Shown here: piece after piece, positions 17,873 to 25,204 of the stretch | How the letters are laid out: the number at the start of each line of letters is the position of its first letter | Numbering within the stretch: the stretch's first letter is position 1 | DNA from: Dyella sp. C11 | Lineage (GTDB): Bacteria; Pseudomonadota; Gammaproteobacteria; Xanthomonadales; Rhodanobacteraceae | Assembly: GCF_003121485.1 (NCBI RefSeq) | Contig: NZ_QAVX01000020.1 | Location: 1 to 64,000 of the forward strand | Reading direction: 5' to 3' | DNA: 64,000 bases | The notes under the pieces: model-generated | Database searches by the model: none | What the model was told of the DNA's origin: nothing | The model's input: the letters and a program-made list of their open reading frames with translations, nothing else | Program-made: the position numbers and the translations under genes

Positions 17873-19381
17873 TCATGCGCCGATCCGCGTTTCCGGAGTA
17901 TCCGTGCTCCTGACGGAATGCAGTACTGGCAGCGATTTTATGGCAACGCGTTGCCAAGGGGACTGATATCCCTCAAAAGGGCTTACCAACCGGCTCAATA
18001 CTAGGCCACCGCGAATCAAACGCTGGAGATAATCCATGTCGTTGTTGAAAAATGCGTGCCCGAGCACGAACGACACCAGGTAGTCTTCCCAAGTATCGAA
18101 CGCCGCACGCGCCTGGATTGCCATGCGGCGAAGGAACGCCCCGGCATTTTCTTCGTTGAGGTAACCCACGGCACATGCCACGCGTGCCACATACGCCGCA
18201 AGCTCCAGATCGTAGGCCAGCATGGTTCGGCAGCCAGCAACAAGGGCGCTATCCACCCAAGCCTCCGACAAGGCTCTCTTGGCGTGCCTCAGTTGAACAA
18301 GCTGAATTGCGCTCGGCTCGTCGACCTGGTGAGTACCTACACCGCTCACGGCGTGCCTGAAAGAGGCCTCCTCTTCCAGCCGACTGCCCTTCTCCACAAG
18401 CCAGTCGAGCATGGTAACCGCGGAGGCGCAGTCCGCCACGTTCCAGCTGTCGGCCAACCAAGTTTCCGCGACACCCTCGCGATGGGGACGGATAGCCAGT
18501 TCATCGACGCGCTGCCCACGCCCCCATGCAGACAATGCACCCAGGCCGAGCAACTGGTCCTGGATTGACGTGGATTTGCTCTCGACAAGGGGGGCCAGAA
18601 GCGCCTGAGGTGCACGGATATTTGCCAGGGGATAGTCCTGCCAAAGACTTGGGCGATCAAGCCATCTGTCGTTCTCGAAAAGTAGATGTTTGGCCGCCGT
18701 CACACCATCAGCCGCATACGATTCGCCGCTATAGGTTGCCGCGCGGCCCAATACGTACGATGCCGCATAGTTCTGCCATGACTCGAACTGGCAGACTGAT
18801 TGCGCCGCCACCCAGGCGAGGCACCGCCAGACTTCCTGCTCGCTCAGATACCCCACGTGGAAACTGCTGCGGGCAACCCATGCTATGCGTTCATAGTCAA
18901 ACGCCGCCATGGAGAGATTGTCACTAAGAGTAAGGCCCGCTTCGATCCACGTTGCTTTGACGTTCTTCCAGCGTAAGTAATCTTCACCGTTGAAGGAGGT
19001 CAAGTCAGACAGGCTTTCGCCCTGTTGCAGGCGACGGAACTCAACGTCAAAGCTCGCTCGACGCCCTTCGACAATCAGTTCATGAAGCGTGTTGCGCGCC
19101 GATTGCGCATCCGTTATGTCCCAGGCTTCCGCGAGACACTCGCGAATGTCATCAGGAGACACGCTATAAGACACCTTGTATTCGCCCTCTCTCAACAGGA
19201 GGCGAGTGGGCTCATTATTGCGATGCCCCATGAGCGCACCGAAGCACAGCAGCTGCTCGTGCTCAGGATGTTGGGCCAGCGTGGCTTGATCCTTTCGTCG
19301 AGACCGCGTTTCGAGCTTCACCAGAACGCAAATTCCGATCACCGCCGCAACGGCGACGCCCAGCGCAATCCACCAAAACAT
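17873..19381 (-). CDS. Tandem DUF1266 membrane-anchored protein
   Basis: About 502 aa from ATG 19381 (MFWWIALGVAVAAVIGICVLV, one N-terminal membrane helix); an ATG at 19435 would add 18 residues, and neither has a clear ribosome-binding site. The rest contains two DUF1266-like units: residues ~70-220 and ~300-470. Each has a W(D/N)(I/V)...LHELIVEGRR-type helix and a YVARxxxxVGYLxEExxxxFLxxxA...W(E/Q)(D/N)Y..S(Y/F)VLG block. E. coli YbeR/YbeU belong to this family; the function is unknown. Codon use is more AT-rich than in neighbours. Confidence 0.78.
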   Translation of the reverse strand: MFWWIALGVAVAAVIGICVLVKLETRSRRKDQATLAQHPEHEQLLCFGALMGHRNNEPTRLLLREGEYKVSYSVSPDDIRECLAEAWDITDAQSARNTLHELIVEGRRASFDVEFRRLQQGESLSDLTSFNGEDYLRWKNVKATWIEAGLTLSDNLSMAAFDYERIAWVARSSFHVGYLSEQEVWRCLAWVAAQSVCQFESWQNYAASYVLGRAATYSGESYAADGVTAAKHLLFENDRWLDRPSLWQDYPLANIRAPQALLAPLVESKSTSIQDQLLGLGALSAWGRGQRVDELAIRPHREGVAETWLADSWNVADCASAVTMLDWLVEKGSRLEEEASFRHAVSGVGTHQVDEPSAIQLVQLRHAKRALSEAWVDSALVAGCRTMLAYDLELAAYVARVACAVGYLNEENAGAFLRRMAIQARAAFDTWEDYLVSFVLGHAFFNNDMDYLQRLIRGGLVLSRLVSPFEGYQSPWQRVAIKSLPVLHSVRSTDTPETRIGA

Positions 19382-19972
19382 GTTTGCGTACCAAAAAGTC
19401 GAATGAGCCAACGACGATAAGCAGCGCGCGACCACTCAACAATGAGAGATATCTCATAACTGAACCGCAAGAACGAATCGACATTTTCCCGGTCTTCGAC
19501 AAAGGTCCCTCATCCTCTTTTCGACGTCTCTTCTCACAAAAGCAGGCTCATGCGACCGCCTGAACGTCATGCCTGCCCGCATTCATCACGAATGCATATC
19601 CACCGAACTATCCAATGGAATCATTCACTGGAACTCGGAGGCTCCAGGGTTCAGGTACGTCGAATGCGAAGTAGCTGGGAAATTCCTCTTTGGAAATCAT
19701 GGGTGACAAGGCCGCAAACCGGATACCGGACCTGCGATCAACAGCTACATACCGATACCATTTGCATCTGAGCAAGCTAGGAATGGAGGCAGGCCTGTTG
19801 CTTGCTTAGATGCATGCGTCGCTTGACCTGTCGATGCCCGCGGACCCGCTTCTCGCCGCCACTTTCACGACCCGGCCAGATAGGCGGCGATAACTAGCTG
19901 ATCGGCATCACGCGCGTAAGAACAGGCCGCGTCGCTTAAACTTGGGTTCCTTCCTTTCCGCGGACCGCCACC
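19382..19972. other. Long gene-poor, lower-GC stretch upstream of yajQ
   Basis: 591 nt, the longest stretch without a recognisable gene. Base composition is visibly less GC-rich than the surroundings. A 73-codon frame starting at 19550 has no ribosome-binding site and no family features, and no hairpin with a T-tract is seen. It presumably holds divergent promoters for the DUF1266 gene and yajQ plus decayed sequence. Confidence 0.6.
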
Positions 19973-20455
19973 ATGCCCTCTTTTGACGTCATCTCCGAAG
20001 TCGACAAGCACGAGCTGACCAACGCCATCGATCAGGCCAACCGCGAGCTCACCAGCCGCTTTGACTTCAAGGGCACCGATGCGAAGTTCGAGCTCGACAA
20101 GTTCGTGATTACCCAGACCGCCCCCAGCGAATTCCAGCTGGAACAGATGCTGGACATCCTCCGCGGCCGCCTGACCTCACGGAAAATCGACATTCGCGCG
20201 CTGGAAGTGGACGACCCGGAAACCAACCTGGGCGGCTCCCGCCAGAAGATCACCGTCAAGCAGGGCATCGAGCAGGCCATCGCCAAGAAGCTGGTGGCAT
20301 CGTTGAAGGAAGCCAAGCTCAAGGTCGAGGCGCAGATCAACGGCGACAAGCTGCGCGTCACGGGCAAGAAGCGCGACGACCTGCAGCTGGCGATGGCCGT
20401 GTTGCGCAAGGCCGACGTGGAACTGCCGCTGCAGTTCGACAACTTCCGCGACTGA
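19973..20455 (+). CDS. yajQ: YajQ family nucleotide-binding protein
   Basis: 160 aa, full length for the family: two RNP-like ferredoxin folds. MPSFDVISEVDKHELTNAIDQ at the start, SRFDFKGT and VKQGIEQAIAKKLV are hallmark blocks. In Xanthomonas campestris a YajQ protein binds cyclic di-GMP and works with a transcription factor to control virulence genes; that role is known for the relative and only inferred here. A pair of short palindromic repeats follows. Confidence 0.95.
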   Translation: MPSFDVISEVDKHELTNAIDQANRELTSRFDFKGTDAKFELDKFVITQTAPSEFQLEQMLDILRGRLTSRKIDIRALEVDDPETNLGGSRQKITVKQGIEQAIAKKLVASLKEAKLKVEAQINGDKLRVTGKKRDDLQLAMAVLRKADVELPLQFDNFRD

Positions 20456-20478
20456 CGCGCCCGCCCTCTCCTACCCGC

Positions 20479-20600
20479 CATTCCGGCGCAGGCCGGAATC
20501 CAGCAGAGGAAGCGCTTGGCTATCGCGATATCGCACAGCCATTCGTCTTTTCGCGACAACCACGGCGTGTCGCCACTGGATTCCGGCCTGCGCCGGAATG
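20479..20600. repeat. Inverted pair of CATTCCGGC...CCGGAATCCAG repeats
   Basis: Left copy 20479-20503 and right copy 20576-20600 are perfect 25-bp reverse complements 72 nt apart, and each is itself a small palindrome (CCGGCGCAGGCCGG). A diverged third copy is at 50826-50854. These belong to the widespread 'ATTCC(C/G)GC..GGAATCCAG' intergenic repeat class of proteobacteria. Confidence 0.85.
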
Positions 20601-20634
20601 ACGGGCATGAAGGCGGTGTTGAGATGGGCGGGCC

Positions 20635-21312
20635 TCAGCCCGCCAGGCCTGCCGCGATATTCACGCTGATCGCAATGATGAACACGTTGAAGAAGAACGC
20701 GATCACGCTGTGCATCAGCGCCACACGACGCAGGTAGCGACTGGTGATCTGCACGTCGGAGACCTGGAAGGTCATGCCGATTACCACGGCAAAGTACGTG
20801 AAGTCCCAGTAGTCGGGTTCCTTCGTGCCCGGGAAATCCAGTCCCTCGTGCTGCTTGCCGAAATCGCCGTAGAAGCCATGCGCATAATGCATGGCAAACA
20901 TCACGTTGAAGAACAGCCACGACAGCACGATGCTGACGGCAGCGATCACCAGCGCCTTGGCATCGCCGCCCTTGGCGGCGCCCATTTCGGTCGTCAACGC
21001 CAGCGACACGAACGCGGTGAGCAGCAGCGAGGTCCACAACACGCCCCAGCGGCCGGTGTCCTGCTTGCGGGCCTGGCCGCGCATCAGGTCCGGCGAGGTG
21101 GTGCGGCAGAACAGGATGGTGAGCGCCGTCAGGTAAACGGCAACGCCCAGGTCAAACCCCAGCAGCAAGGCCTTGGCCGGTTTAAGATCGAGGCAATACC
21201 ACAGCACCACGCCCACGATCAGCGCCACCGCGCCCGACAGCATCAGGCGAGGACGGCCGCGCAGTATGCGAAAGGGAATGAAACCGCGAGCATGCGGGTG
21301 GTTCGCGCTCAT
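20635..21312 (-). CDS. DUF1345 membrane protein
   Basis: 225 aa from ATG 21312 (MSANHPHARG). The hydropathy pattern suggests about five membrane helices, with the conserved DUF1345 blocks YCLDLKPAKALLLGFDLGVAVYL, YAHGFYGDFGKQHEGLDFPGTKEPDYWDFTYFA and a C-terminal VRHALMHSVIAFFFN-like helix. The family is uncharacterised, and nothing in the neighbourhood suggests a role. Confidence 0.85.
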   Translation of the reverse strand: MSANHPHARGFIPFRILRGRPRLMLSGAVALIVGVVLWYCLDLKPAKALLLGFDLGVAVYLTALTILFCRTTSPDLMRGQARKQDTGRWGVLWTSLLLTAFVSLALTTEMGAAKGGDAKALVIAAVSIVLSWLFFNVMFAMHYAHGFYGDFGKQHEGLDFPGTKEPDYWDFTYFAVVIGMTFQVSDVQITSRYLRRVALMHSVIAFFFNVFIIAISVNIAAGLAG

Positions 21313-21427
21313 GCGTGATCCCCGGCGATCGTCAGGCAACTCGTCATCGCAATGCTCTCTGCATGGCCCGGAAGCGGGCATGGCGCATCTTAGAGCCAGT
21401 TCGACGACTTTCCGCAGCCCCCTGGGT

Positions 21428-21703
21428 TCAGATGTGCAGGTCCTGGTATTCGGGGTGCCGCGTCATCCAGATTTCGGAATACGAACAGGCCGGGTCCACT
21501 TTCCAGTGTTCTTCGCGTGCCGTGTCCAGCGCGGTGCGCACCAGGTTGGACGCAATACCGCGGCCGCCTACCGCTGAAGGAACGATGGTGTGGGTGATGG
21601 TCATCACGCCATCTTCAAGCGTGTAATCGAGCACGCAGGGCACACCGTCAACTTTGGTCTCGAAACGATGCGCCCGCAGGTTGTGGTTGATCTCGGCAGA
21701 CAT
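21428..21703 (-). CDS. YjdJ-like GNAT N-acetyltransferase
   Basis: 91 aa from ATG 21703 (MSAEINHNLRAHRFE). It is a minimal GNAT fold with the acetyl-CoA pyrophosphate loop VGGRGIASNLVRTALD, the length and motif typical of the single-domain COG2388 acetyltransferases. The substrate is unknown. It is divergent from the OsmC gene with 150 nt between starts. Confidence 0.85.
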   Translation of the reverse strand: MSAEINHNLRAHRFETKVDGVPCVLDYTLEDGVMTITHTIVPSAVGGRGIASNLVRTALDTAREEHWKVDPACSYSEIWMTRHPEYQDLHI

Positions 21704-21853
21704 GAAACGCGCCCTCATGAAGCAAGGCGCGGAGAGTAAAGCAAGTGGCAGCGAACCATGCGTGAAGAGGCAGGCCGCTGGCGTTCGCATTTCGTGGATG
21801 ACTGTTTTGGCAAGCTCCGCCGGCCTCGCCGTCACTTCCATCGGGAAACCATC

Positions 21854-22279
21854 ATGAAGAGAAGCGCGTCCGCCGCCTGGTCAGGTGGCTTGAAGGAAGG
21901 TTCCGGAACGATATCCACCGCGTCCGGCGTTCTGCACGACGCACGATACGGTTTCCAGTCGCGGTTCGAAGACGGCCCCGGTACCAATCCCGAGGAACTC
22001 CTGGGTGCGGCTCACGCGGGCTGCTACACCATGGCGCTATCGCTTGGACTCGAACTGGCCGGACACACCGCCAATCACATCGAAACCAAGGCCGTGGTCA
22101 CGCTGGACAAGGACGGCGATGGTTTTTCCATCACCACGGTGGACCTCACCTGCCGTGCCAAGGTGCCAGGCATCGACGCCGCCACCTTCGACAAGATCGC
22201 CAAGGCCACCAAGGAAGGCTGCCCGGTATCGAAGGTGCTCAAGGCGAAGATCAACCTCGACGCCCAATTGGAAAGCTGA
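21854..22279 (+). CDS. OsmC family peroxiredoxin
   Basis: 141 aa. The two redox cysteines of the OsmC/Ohr fold are C57 in HAGCYTMAL and C123 in EGCPVSKVL. The sequence follows the OsmC subtype (TNPEELLGAAHAGC) rather than Ohr, so the role is reduction of organic hydroperoxides with lipoyl or thiol donors, often in osmotic or stationary phase. It converges on the DAHP synthase gene 11 nt away; a 7-bp hairpin (22275-22295) spans both stop codons. Confidence 0.93.
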   Translation: MKRSASAAWSGGLKEGSGTISTASGVLHDARYGFQSRFEDGPGTNPEELLGAAHAGCYTMALSLGLELAGHTANHIETKAVVTLDKDGDGFSITTVDLTCRAKVPGIDAATFDKIAKATKEGCPVSKVLKAKINLDAQLES

Positions 22280-22290
22280 GCGGCACACGC

Positions 22291-23385
22291 TCAGCAACCG
22301 GAGGCCTTGCGCACGGCACTGGTTGCCTGTCGCGCGGCGCGGCGTGCGCGCACGGCGTGGGCAAGGCTTTCAAGCGCGGCAACTGACGTGGCCCAGTCGA
22401 TGCAGCCATCGGTGATGCTTTGGCCGTAACGCAGCGGCTGTCCTTCCACCAGGTCCTGCTTGCCGCCGACGAGATGGCTTTCCACCATCACGCCGACGAT
22501 GCGATGTTCACCGGCCGACAGCTGCATGGCGATGTCGTTGCTGACGAGCGGCTGGTTCTCCGGCTGCTTGTTGCTGTTGGCGTGGCTGGCATCGATCATT
22601 ACGCGCGCAGGCTGGCCGCCCTTGGCAATCGCCGTGCACGCGGCGTCCACGTTGGCGGCATCGTAGTTGGGCGTTTTGCCGCCACGCAGGATGACGTGGC
22701 AATCCTCGTTGCCCGTCGTAGCCGCAATGGCCGTCTGGCCATCCTTGGTCACGGCCATGAAATGATGCGGCTGCGAAGCGGCATTCACGGCATCCACGGC
22801 GATCTTGACGTTGCCATCCGTACCGTTCTTGAAGCCGACCGGGCAGGACAGCCCCGAGGCCAGTTCGCGATGCACCTGGCTTTCCGTGGTGCGCGCACCA
22901 ATGGCGCCCCAGGCCACGAGATCCGCGATGTATTGCGGCGTGATCATGTCCAGGAACTCGCAGCCGGCCGGCATGCCCATTTCGTTGATGTCGCGCAGCA
23001 AGCCGCGCGCCATGCGCAGACCCTTGTCGATGCGGAAACTGCCATCGAGATCGGGATCGTTGATCAGCCCTTTCCAACCCACCGTGGTGCGGGGCTTTTC
23101 AAAATACACGCGCATCACGATCTCCAGCTCACCCGCATGCTGCTTGCGCAACGCCACGAGCCGTTCGGCGTATTCCAGCGCGGCCCTGGTGTCGTGGATG
23201 GAACAGGGGCCGATGACAACGGCCAGCCGGTCGTCATCGCCGCTGAGAATGCGATGCAGGGCCTGTCGCGATGCGCTGACCGTGTGCATCGCATGCACGC
23301 TGGCCGCGCTCTCGCGCATCACCTCGGCCGGCGTGCTGAGTGGCGTGATGGCGCGGATGCGTAAATCGTCGGTGGAAGGGTTCAC
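22291..23385 (-). CDS. aroG: 3-deoxy-7-phosphoheptulonate (DAHP) synthase, type I
   Basis: First enzyme of the shikimate pathway: PEP + erythrose-4-phosphate to DAHP. 364 aa, GTG start 6 nt after AAGGAG. Class I-alpha blocks: VVIGPCSIHD, RVYFEKPRTTVGWKGLINDP, GARTTESQVHRELASGLSCPVGFKNGTDG, DASHANSNKQ. Which amino acid inhibits it allosterically cannot be called with confidence. Expression is very likely controlled by the leader peptide and terminator directly upstream (23420-23556). Confidence 0.95.
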   Translation of the reverse strand: MNPSTDDLRIRAITPLSTPAEVMRESAASVHAMHTVSASRQALHRILSGDDDRLAVVIGPCSIHDTRAALEYAERLVALRKQHAGELEIVMRVYFEKPRTTVGWKGLINDPDLDGSFRIDKGLRMARGLLRDINEMGMPAGCEFLDMITPQYIADLVAWGAIGARTTESQVHRELASGLSCPVGFKNGTDGNVKIAVDAVNAASQPHHFMAVTKDGQTAIAATTGNEDCHVILRGGKTPNYDAANVDAACTAIAKGGQPARVMIDASHANSNKQPENQPLVSNDIAMQLSAGEHRIVGVMVESHLVGGKQDLVEGQPLRYGQSITDGCIDWATSVAALESLAHAVRARRAARQATSAVRKASGC

Positions 23386-23419
23386 GAGAAGCTCCTTGGA
23401 GTTTCCACTCGCGGCCCAT

Positions 23420-23453
23420 AAAAAAGGCCGCCAGTGGTGGCTGGCGGCCTTTT
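23420..23453 (-). terminator. aroG attenuator terminator
   Basis: On the - strand: GGCCGCCAG, loop CCACCA, CTGGCGGCC, then TTTTTT. The 9-bp stem pairs + positions 23441-23449 with 23426-23434. It sits between the leader-peptide stop and the aroG ribosome-binding site, so read-through decides aroG expression. Its 5' arm can instead pair with CTGGCGG inside the leader ORF (23496-23502). Confidence 0.9.
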
Positions 23454-23472
23454 GGGAATGGTGTCTTGTCGT

Positions 23473-23556
23473 TTAGGACAATCGCGACCAACCCTCCGCC
23501 AGCGGCATCGGATAGCCGTAAAACCAAAAATACTGGCGGGCGGGAGTGAAGGTCAT
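23473..23556 (-). CDS. Aromatic-rich leader peptide of aroG
   Basis: A 27-residue ORF, MTFTPARQYFWFYGYPMPL..., stop TAA 19 nt before the terminator hairpin. Residues 9-15 (YFWFYGY) contain six aromatic codons for Tyr, Phe and Trp, and a further Trp is residue 23. The same 7-mer pair is used four times: CCGCCAG over codons 6-8 (23533-23539), CTGGCGG over codons 19-21 (23496-23502), CCGCCAG and CTGGCGG as the two terminator arms. Ribosome stalling on the aromatic run would free segment 2 to pair with segment 3 and prevent termination. Start codon choice is tentative; an in-frame ATG at 23589 adds 11 residues. Confidence 0.85.
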   Translation of the reverse strand: MTFTPARQYFWFYGYPMPLAEGWSRLS

Positions 23557-23629
23557 GGCGACAAGGAATAACACAGGCTTTTGGCGCATGCAAAGGATGC
23601 ATTTGTAACCAAGCGCTACACTCACACGC

Positions 23630-24553
23630 ATGCCGTCACCCTTGAGCCTTCTCACCCGCCCTGCCCGCGAGCCCATCCGACGATGGGTATTGAGCGCGTT
23701 TCCGCGCGGCGGCGGCGGGCATGTCGACTACGACCATCCGGTGGGCGATCCAGGTTTGTTTGGCCCCGACAGCGCCACCTGGCGCGTGCACGCCGACTTT
23801 CCCGGCATGCTCGCGGGCGGCTTGGCGGCGCTGATGCTCCAGACGCTGCATCCGCGCGCGCTGGCGGGCGTATGGGATCACTCCAATTTCCGCGAAGACC
23901 TGATCGGCCGCCTGCGCCGCACGACGTCGTTCGTGAGCGGCACCACGTACGCACCGGCCGGCGAAGCAGCGAAGTTGATCGAACGCGTGAAGCATATCCA
24001 TGCACAGGTGCAGGGCGTGGACGAAGATGGACGTCCATACGTGGCAGACGATCCGGAACTGCTGACATGGGTGCATGTCACCGAAGCCTATAGCTTCCTG
24101 CAGGGCTATCGGCGCTACAGCCACATCAACCTGCCGGGCGGCGCGGCAGATCGTTATTACGATGAGGCGCGCCGCGTTGCGGAGGCGCTCGGCGCTCGCG
24201 ATGTTCCCGCCTCGGAATCACAGATCACGGCCTATTTTCGTCGTGTGCGTCCGCAGCTGCACTTCGGTGAGCGTTCACGCGCGGTGCTTGATGTGCTTTA
24301 TCGCGTGCGACTGCCCGTACCGGTGGCCGGGCTTTCCCGGGATGTCTTTCTTCAGGCGGGCGCGGCGTTGCTGCCACCCTGGGCGGATGCATTGCTGGAA
24401 CGAACGCCGCTGCAACGAGCGCAGTCGCGTCTTGCAGCGCGGGCCTTGTGGTCGGTATCGCCCGTATTCCGCATGGCCTTGCACGACGGCATCGCCAGCC
24501 GCGCCTGCATGCGAGTCGGTGTTTCAGCCGACACGCTGCTGCATTGGCGCTAA
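23630..24553 (+). CDS. DUF2236 / MpaB-type oxygenase family protein
   Basis: 307 aa, all-alpha. Family blocks: DSATWRVHADFPGMLAGGLAALMLQTLHPRALAGV, WDHSNFREDLIGRLRRT and VTEAYSFLQGYRRY. The Arg and His residues in these helices bind b-type haem in the rubber oxygenase Lcp and mycophenolate oxygenase MpaB relatives. The bacterial house-keeping members have no known substrate. It is divergent from aroG and converges on the VOC gene. Confidence 0.82.
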   Translation: MPSPLSLLTRPAREPIRRWVLSAFPRGGGGHVDYDHPVGDPGLFGPDSATWRVHADFPGMLAGGLAALMLQTLHPRALAGVWDHSNFREDLIGRLRRTTSFVSGTTYAPAGEAAKLIERVKHIHAQVQGVDEDGRPYVADDPELLTWVHVTEAYSFLQGYRRYSHINLPGGAADRYYDEARRVAEALGARDVPASESQITAYFRRVRPQLHFGERSRAVLDVLYRVRLPVPVAGLSRDVFLQAGAALLPPWADALLERTPLQRAQSRLAARALWSVSPVFRMALHDGIASRACMRVGVSADTLLHWR

Positions 24554-24566
24554 GCCCTTTCGCCGG

Positions 24567-25031
24567 TCAGCCTTCTTCCATTGCCGCGTCGTAGCGACGC
24601 TGCATTTCTTCGGCGCTGACGTTTTCGATCTCGTGGCCGATCAGCCATTCATGCCCAAAGGGATCGCGTACGCTGCCGCTGCGCTCGCCATAGAACTGAT
24701 CCGTGGCCGGCCTCAGCAGCGTGCCACCCGCTTCCACAGCACGTGCCAGCACGGCGTCCGCGTCATCCACATGCAGATGGATGGCCACGCTGGTGCCGCC
24801 AATGCTCTGCGGCCCCGTAATGCCGCGTTCGGGGTATTCGTCGGACACCATCAGCACGGACGGCCCCAAAGTGAGTTCGGCATGCCCGATGCGCCCGGTG
24901 CCCGGCTCGTCCAGGCGCATGGTCAGCACGGCGCCGAACACGTTCTGGTAGTACGCCAGTGCGGCTTCGGCGTTGCGAACACGCAGGTAGGGAAACATTT
25001 CCTTGATGACGGGGGGCTTGGCAGTGCTCAT
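24567..25031 (-). CDS. VOC superfamily protein (PhnB/glyoxalase-like)
   Basis: 154 aa from ATG 25031. It is a single beta-alpha-beta-beta-beta repeat pair: FPYLRVRNAEAALAYYQNVFGAVLTMRL in the first module and DDADAVLARAVEAGG...DQFYGERSGSVRDPFGHEWLI in the second, the PhnB-like 'FG.R.G.i.DPfGh.W' ending. Metal-binding His and Glu positions are plausible, but the substrate is unknown. An antibiotic-binding or dioxygenase role is equally possible for this fold. Confidence 0.85.
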   Translation of the reverse strand: MSTAKPPVIKEMFPYLRVRNAEAALAYYQNVFGAVLTMRLDEPGTGRIGHAELTLGPSVLMVSDEYPERGITGPQSIGGTSVAIHLHVDDADAVLARAVEAGGTLLRPATDQFYGERSGSVRDPFGHEWLIGHEIENVSAEEMQRRYDAAMEEG

Positions 25032-25125
25032 CGCGTGACTCCGGGGAGGAACAGGCACACCCACACTATGCGCGCCGCCTAGCTGCGTCTTGGTGAAAAT
25101 CCAAGCCGGCGCAGCGCTGGCGAGA

Positions 25126-25153
25126 TTGACAGCCTGCGCCGATCCGCTAACGT
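25126..25153 (+). promoter_or_regulatory. Sigma70-like promoter for the NERD-helicase gene
   Basis: Perfect -35 TTGACA at 25126-25131, 16-nt spacer, -10 TAACGT at 25148-25153. The predicted start lies about 45 nt upstream of the GTG at 25205. Prediction from sequence only. Confidence 0.5.
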
Positions 25154-25204
25154 CGCCGGACCTGAACGCCCATCGCGAAACGGACCGGCACGAGGCAGCC
25201 TTAC

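Noticed and set aside
19550-19771. 73-codon frame in the DUF1266/yajQ gap
   Set aside because: No ribosome-binding site, odd composition and no recognisable family; left as non-coding.
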